From: Deinococcus murrayi DSM 11303
Lineage (GTDB): Bacteria > Deinococcota > Deinococci > Deinococcales > Deinococcaceae
NCBI RefSeq assembly: GCF_000482805.1
Contig: NZ_KI519502.1
Coordinates: 73,327 to 80,950 of the forward strand
Direction: 5' to 3'
Length of the DNA stretch: 7,624 nt
Positions 1 through 7,624 of this stretch are shown in pieces. The translations under genes were made by a program, and so were the position numbers. The notes under the pieces are model-generated. The model was given only the letters and a program-made list of their open reading frames with translations. It was not told the DNA's origin and searched no databases. Within the stretch, counting starts at the first letter, position 1. Every line of letters begins with the position of its first letter.

Positions 1-1
1 C

Positions 2-88
2 CTCGACCATCTCCAAGACCTGCTGCTGCACCCATCCCCGTCGTCCTGGCGTACCCTGACGACTCTCATGCCGCGTTTTGAAGGGTAG
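2..88 (+). CDS. Possible 3' end of an unidentified gene entering from the left edge
   Basis: One plus-strand frame is open from the window edge to a TAG stop at 86-88 and encodes about 28 residues, ending ...TLMPRFEG. The fragment is leucine-rich, with an SxxSWRxLxxLMP pattern that could be the C-terminal helix of a larger protein. A transposase tail is one possibility, but I do not recognise the family. Another frame is also open until 79-81, so openness alone proves little over so short a stretch. The stop lies 21 bases before a hairpin at 110-134 that could end transcription from both sides. Low confidence. Confidence 0.25.
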   Translation, partial: LDHLQDLLLHPSPSSWRTLTTLMPRFEG

Positions 89-109
89 TCAGGTTGCCCC
101 CACAAGACG

Positions 110-134
110 AAACCCACCCGCCGGGGGTGGGTTT
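110..134 (-). terminator. Terminator hairpin downstream of tRNA-Val, possibly bidirectional
   Basis: A perfect 10-bp inverted repeat, AAACCCACCC (110-119) and GGGTGGGTTT (125-134), encloses a 5-nt loop. Read on the minus strand it lies 5 nt beyond the encoded CCA end of the tRNA, and the stem runs into TTTCGTCTT, a modest T-rich tail. On the plus strand the stem ends in TTTT, so it could also stop a gene arriving from the left edge. Seen directly: the stem and tails. Inferred: termination. Confidence 0.75.
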
Positions 135-138
135 TGGG

Positions 139-214
<76 letters not shown>

Positions 215-225
215 GCACCGGGCGC

Positions 226-251
226 ATGCTAGGGCGCGGCGGGGCCGGGGG

Positions 252-255
<4 letters not shown>
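226..255 (-). promoter_or_regulatory. Promoter of tRNA-Val, overlapping the amidase stop codon
   Basis: On the minus strand there is a -35 box TTGACC (255-250), an 18-bp spacer and a -10 box TAGCAT (231-226). Initiation about 6-8 nt downstream would give a leader of only a few bases before the mature tRNA 5' end at 214. The amidase stop codon TGA (254-252) lies inside the -35 hexamer, so the two elements share sequence. No terminator is seen between the amidase and the tRNA, so read-through from the amidase may also contribute. Confidence 0.75.
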
Positions 256-1667
<1,412 letters not shown>

Positions 1668-1674
1668 GCCGCTG

Positions 1675-1680
1675 AGTCTA
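1675..1680 (-). promoter_or_regulatory. Candidate -10 box for leaderless amidase transcription
   Basis: TAGACT on the minus strand fits TANNNT and ends 7 nt before the GTG start at 1667, so transcription would begin at or near the start codon. The best -35 match at 17-bp spacing is a weak GTGCCC (1703-1698). No ribosome binding site is seen between this box and the start. Assignment is by position and motif only. Confidence 0.45.
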
Positions 1681-1805
1681 GAGCAGAGTAGAGCAGTGGG
1701 CACAGAAGGCGCAGGCTTTTTCTCTTGGCCCAGCAAGGCAACGCTTCCGTTCTTGAGGAAGCTCCCCCTCCCCCGCCCGTCTATGCCGCGCCCCCAACCT
1801 TCCCC

Positions 1806-1825
1806 GGCAGGTGGGATAGCCTGCC
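1806..1825 (+). promoter_or_regulatory. Candidate pheA -10 box inside a small inverted repeat
   Basis: TAGCCT (1817-1822) fits TANNNT and ends exactly 7 nt before the ATG at 1830, the same geometry as the divergent amidase start, suggesting a leaderless pheA mRNA. No convincing -35 hexamer is seen. The box overlaps the right arm of an inverted repeat, GGCAGG (1806-1811) and CCTGCC (1820-1825), with an 8-nt centre. A repressor site is possible but unproven. Confidence 0.45.
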
Positions 1826-1829
1826 CGCC

Positions 1830-2726
<897 letters not shown>

Positions 2727-2797
2727 GGTTCGCGCCTGCTCTCCCTCCCGCACCGCACCTGTCCATTCCACTCCAGTCTGTCCCGCGTCCCCCGCGC

Positions 2798-2803
2798 TAT
2801 CTT
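2798..2803 (+). promoter_or_regulatory. Candidate -10 box for the metH-metF leader
   Basis: TATCTT matches four of six consensus -10 bases and would start transcription near 2810, about 20 nt before the riboswitch aptamer. No good -35 hexamer is found 16-18 bp upstream, so the assignment rests mainly on position. The rest of the stretch between the pheA stop and this site (2727-2797) shows no gene or terminator. Confidence 0.35.
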
Positions 2804-2812
2804 TCCGGCAGT

Positions 2813-2829
2813 CGTGCCCGCTCGGCACG
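2813..2829 (+). other. GC-rich hairpin at the 5' end of the metH leader
   Basis: CGTGCC (2813-2818) and GGCACG (2824-2829) form a 6-bp stem with loop CGCTC. It is not followed by a T tract, so it is not a terminator. Its last base, G2829, is also the first base of the riboswitch P1 stem, so the two helices abut and could stack. It would be close to the 5' end of the mRNA if the -10 box at 2798 is used. Confidence 0.45.
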
Positions 2830-2945
2830 GCCATCCAGAGCGCCGGAGGGATTTTCCCGCCCAGTGACGGCGCGGCAACCGGGTCCCCATCACGACCACG
2901 GTGCCCCACGGGAAAGCCCCCCGCCACACGCGGCTGACGATGGCC
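2829..2945 (+). ncRNA. SAM-I (S-box) riboswitch aptamer upstream of metH
   Basis: The S-box core is present in order. P1 pairs GGCCATC (2829-2835) with GATGGCC (2939-2945). The kink-turn block is CCAGAG then GGAGGGA (2836-2851). P2 is closed by GCGCC (2840-2844) with GGCGC (2869-2873). The conserved CGGCAACC follows (2873-2880). P3 pairs ACCG/CGGT (2878-2881, 2899-2902), then GGTC/GACC (2882-2885, 2894-2897), leading to the conserved GGTGC (2900-2904). P4 uses AGCC/GGCT (2915-2918, 2932-2935). This class binds S-adenosylmethionine and represses methionine and SAM genes, which fits metH downstream. Weakest match: the usual AAUUCC after GGUGC is replaced by a C-rich stretch. No hairpin plus T tract lies between the aptamer and the metH start, so an intrinsic-terminator mechanism is unlikely; translational or Rho-linked control is inferred. 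Confidence 0.9.
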
Positions 2946-2956
2946 CGGCGGGGGAG

Positions 2957-3022
2957 CGATGGCCCAGAGACGGCACATCAGCGTATTCGAGACTTCACGG
3001 ACTGCTTCGGCTTCAGGAGCAG
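2957..3022 (+). promoter_or_regulatory. Putative expression platform of the metH riboswitch
   Basis: Two elements are visible between the aptamer and the metH ribosome binding site. CGATGGCCC at 2957-2965 is an exact second copy of the P1 3' strand region (2938-2946) and could pair with the same 5' strand. A 7-bp hairpin, CTGCTTC (3002-3008) with GGAGCAG (3016-3022, one G-U pair), ends 11 nt before the Shine-Dalgarno. Neither leads into a T tract and no clear anti-Shine-Dalgarno sequence is found, so how SAM binding reaches translation is unresolved. Confidence 0.35.
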
Positions 3023-3033
3023 CCCGCTTGACC

Positions 3034-3043
3034 GAGGTAAAGG
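3034..3043 (+). promoter_or_regulatory. metH ribosome binding site
   Basis: GAGG (3034-3037) sits 7 nt before the ATG at 3045, within GAGGTAAAGG. This fixes the metH start against the in-frame ATG at 2940 and GTG at 2901, which lie inside the riboswitch aptamer and lack a ribosome binding site. Confidence 0.75.
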
Positions 3044-3044
3044 C

Positions 3045-6775
<3,731 letters not shown>

Positions 6776-6779
<4 letters not shown>

Positions 6780-7528
6780 CCCCCTCCCCCACCCGCATTT
6801 CTGTCGAACTCGTGCCCCGCTCGCGCTCTGGCCTGCGGGCCGAGCTGGAGGCGGTCGCGCGGCACCTGCCGGACGTGGACACGGTGAACGTGGTGGACCT
6901 CACCCGCTACTCGACCCGGTCCTGGCAGGGGTGCGCCCTGGCCCGGCCCCGCTACCGGGCCATTCCGCACATCCGGGCGGTCGACCTCGACCCCGACCGT
7001 CCGCTCGCGATGGCGGACGCGCTTGCGGCCCACGGCCTCGACGAGGTCCTCATCATCACCGGGGACGCCCCCGCCGACATGAGCGCCCGCGTGTACGACG
7101 TGGACGCGGTGCGGGCGATTCGGCGCTTTCAGCGCGAGCTGCCGCACGTGCGGGTCTATGCGGGCCTAGACCCCTACCGCCAGAGCCTCGCCCGCGAGCG
7201 CGACTACCTCCTGCGCAAGCTCGACGCCGGGGCCTGCGGATTTTTCACCCAACCCTTTTTTGACCTGCGCCTGCTCGCCGCCTATGCCGACCTCATCCCG
7301 CCGGAAGCCGAGGTCTGGTGGGGCGCGACCACGGTCCTTACCCCCGCTTCCCTGAACTACTGGCGGGCACGCAACCACGCCGTCTTTCCCCGCAGCTTCC
7401 AGCCCACGCTGGAGTGGAACCGCGCCTTTGCCGCTGACCTCCTTACCTTTGCGCGGGAGCGGGGTCAGCACGCCTATTTCATGCCCGTAAAGGCGGATGC
7501 GCGGGCATACCTGGAAGGAATCGTGTAG
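6776..7528 (+). CDS. metF: Short methylenetetrahydrofolate reductase-like protein
   Basis: This 250-residue TIM-barrel flavoprotein relative probably reduces 5,10-methylene-THF to 5-methyl-THF, the methyl donor of MetH. Supporting motifs are SVEL near the N-terminus (Glu11, aligning with the catalytic Glu of FEFFPP in E. coli MetF), IITGDAP (93-99, in place of ALRGD), and GFFTQPFFD (155-163), which contains the conserved folate-binding Gln (Gln159). It is about 45 residues shorter than E. coli MetF. The FEFFPP signature is degenerate and I do not find the HLTC motif, so it belongs to a divergent branch and its electron donor cannot be predicted. The GTG start overlaps the metH stop (GTGA) and has GGAGG 6 nt upstream. 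Position next to metH under the SAM riboswitch is the strongest argument for the function. A strong hairpin 28 nt after the stop ends the operon. Confidence 0.85.
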
Positions 7529-7555
7529 GAGCGCCCAGAACAACGGCAAGAACAG

Positions 7556-7585
7556 GGGGTCGGCCCAGAAAAGTTGGCCGACCCC
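7556..7585 (+). terminator. Terminator hairpin after metF, also facing the CRISPR repeat
   Basis: A perfect 10-bp stem pairs GGGGTCGGCC (7556-7565) with GGCCGACCCC (7576-7585) around a 10-nt loop. On the plus strand it is followed by TAGTTTCAAT, a weak T-rich tail that lies mostly in the CRISPR repeat starting 2 nt later. On the minus strand the stem leads into CTGTTCTTG. The symmetric stem may therefore stop both metF transcription and transcripts leaving the array in the opposite direction. Confidence 0.75.
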
Positions 7586-7587
7586 TA

Positions 7588-7624
7588 GTTTCAATCCTCA
7601 GCCGTCCCGAAAGACGGCTGCAAC
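7588..7624 (-). CRISPR. Terminal CRISPR repeat at the right edge (single unit visible)
   Basis: The last 37 bases, read on the minus strand, begin GTTGCAGCCGTC and end GAGGATTGAAAC. This is the classical form of repeats whose last 8 nt (ATTGAAAC) become the crRNA 5' handle. An 8-bp palindrome, CAGCCGTC (7599-7606) and GACGGCTG (7613-7620), with a 6-nt loop, would form the repeat hairpin. Only one unit is in the window and no spacer is seen, so periodicity is not shown. Orientation by the ATTGAAAC end predicts an array extending to the right, transcribed toward metF, making this the leader-distal repeat. No cas gene is present here, so the type cannot be assigned. Confidence 0.78.

Noticed and set aside
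3002..3022. Hairpin before metH as an intrinsic terminator
   Set aside because: The stem is only 7 bp with a G-U pair and is followed by CCCGCTTGACC, not a T tract.
2901..3044. Upstream extension of metH from GTG 2901 or ATG 2940
   Set aside because: These codons lie inside the SAM riboswitch and lack a ribosome binding site; ATG 3045 has one and starts the usual MetH N-terminus.
2959..3044. Short upstream reading frame from ATG 2959 as a leader peptide for metH
   Set aside because: The purine-rich stretch before it is too close to act as a good Shine-Dalgarno, the peptide has no Met or Cys-rich attenuator pattern, and the ATG is part of the duplicated P1 strand.
7529..7587. Region before the repeat as a CRISPR leader
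   Set aside because: It is short, GC-rich and occupied by the metF terminator, and the ATTGAAAC end of the repeat points to transcription from the other side.

Overview
The window is GC-rich chromosomal DNA whose base composition, gene set and promoter style fit a Deinococcus-type bacterium. Two divergent genes both begin about 7 nt after a TANNNT -10 box, with no Shine-Dalgarno sequence. Such leaderless starts are common in Deinococcus. The genus call is an inference; no single marker in the window proves it. All genes are housekeeping or metabolic and look intact.

Left part (1-1667), mostly minus strand. The first 88 bases may hold the 3' end of an unidentified plus-strand gene. A tRNA-Val(UAC) gene with encoded CCA follows, with a terminator hairpin beyond its 3' end and a good promoter (TTGACC-18-TAGCAT). 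The -35 box of that promoter contains the stop codon of an amidase-signature hydrolase gene lying directly upstream. The amidase and a plus-strand prephenate dehydratase gene (pheA) diverge from a 162-bp intergenic region.

Centre and right (2727-7528), plus strand. A 318-bp leader separates pheA from metH and contains a well-formed SAM-I (S-box) riboswitch. It precedes cobalamin-dependent methionine synthase (metH), which overlaps by 4 nt the start of a short methylenetetrahydrofolate reductase-like gene (metF). Together these form a methyl-transfer operon: MetF supplies 5-methyl-THF, MetH passes the methyl group to homocysteine, and the SAM made from methionine feeds back on the leader. No intrinsic terminator is visible in the leader, so control is more likely translational or Rho-linked.

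Right edge (7529-7624). A strong hairpin follows metF. The last 37 bases have every hallmark of a CRISPR repeat: a 5' GTTGC / 3' ATTGAAAC pair of ends on the minus strand and an 8-bp internal palindrome. The window appears to stop at the edge of a CRISPR array that would extend beyond it and be transcribed toward metF. No cas gene is present in the window.

The most interesting points are the CRISPR repeat abutting the metF terminator, the duplicated P1 strand of the riboswitch, the 8-bp-periodic inverted repeat that forms the C-terminal tail of MetH just before metF, and the unusually short, divergent MetF.
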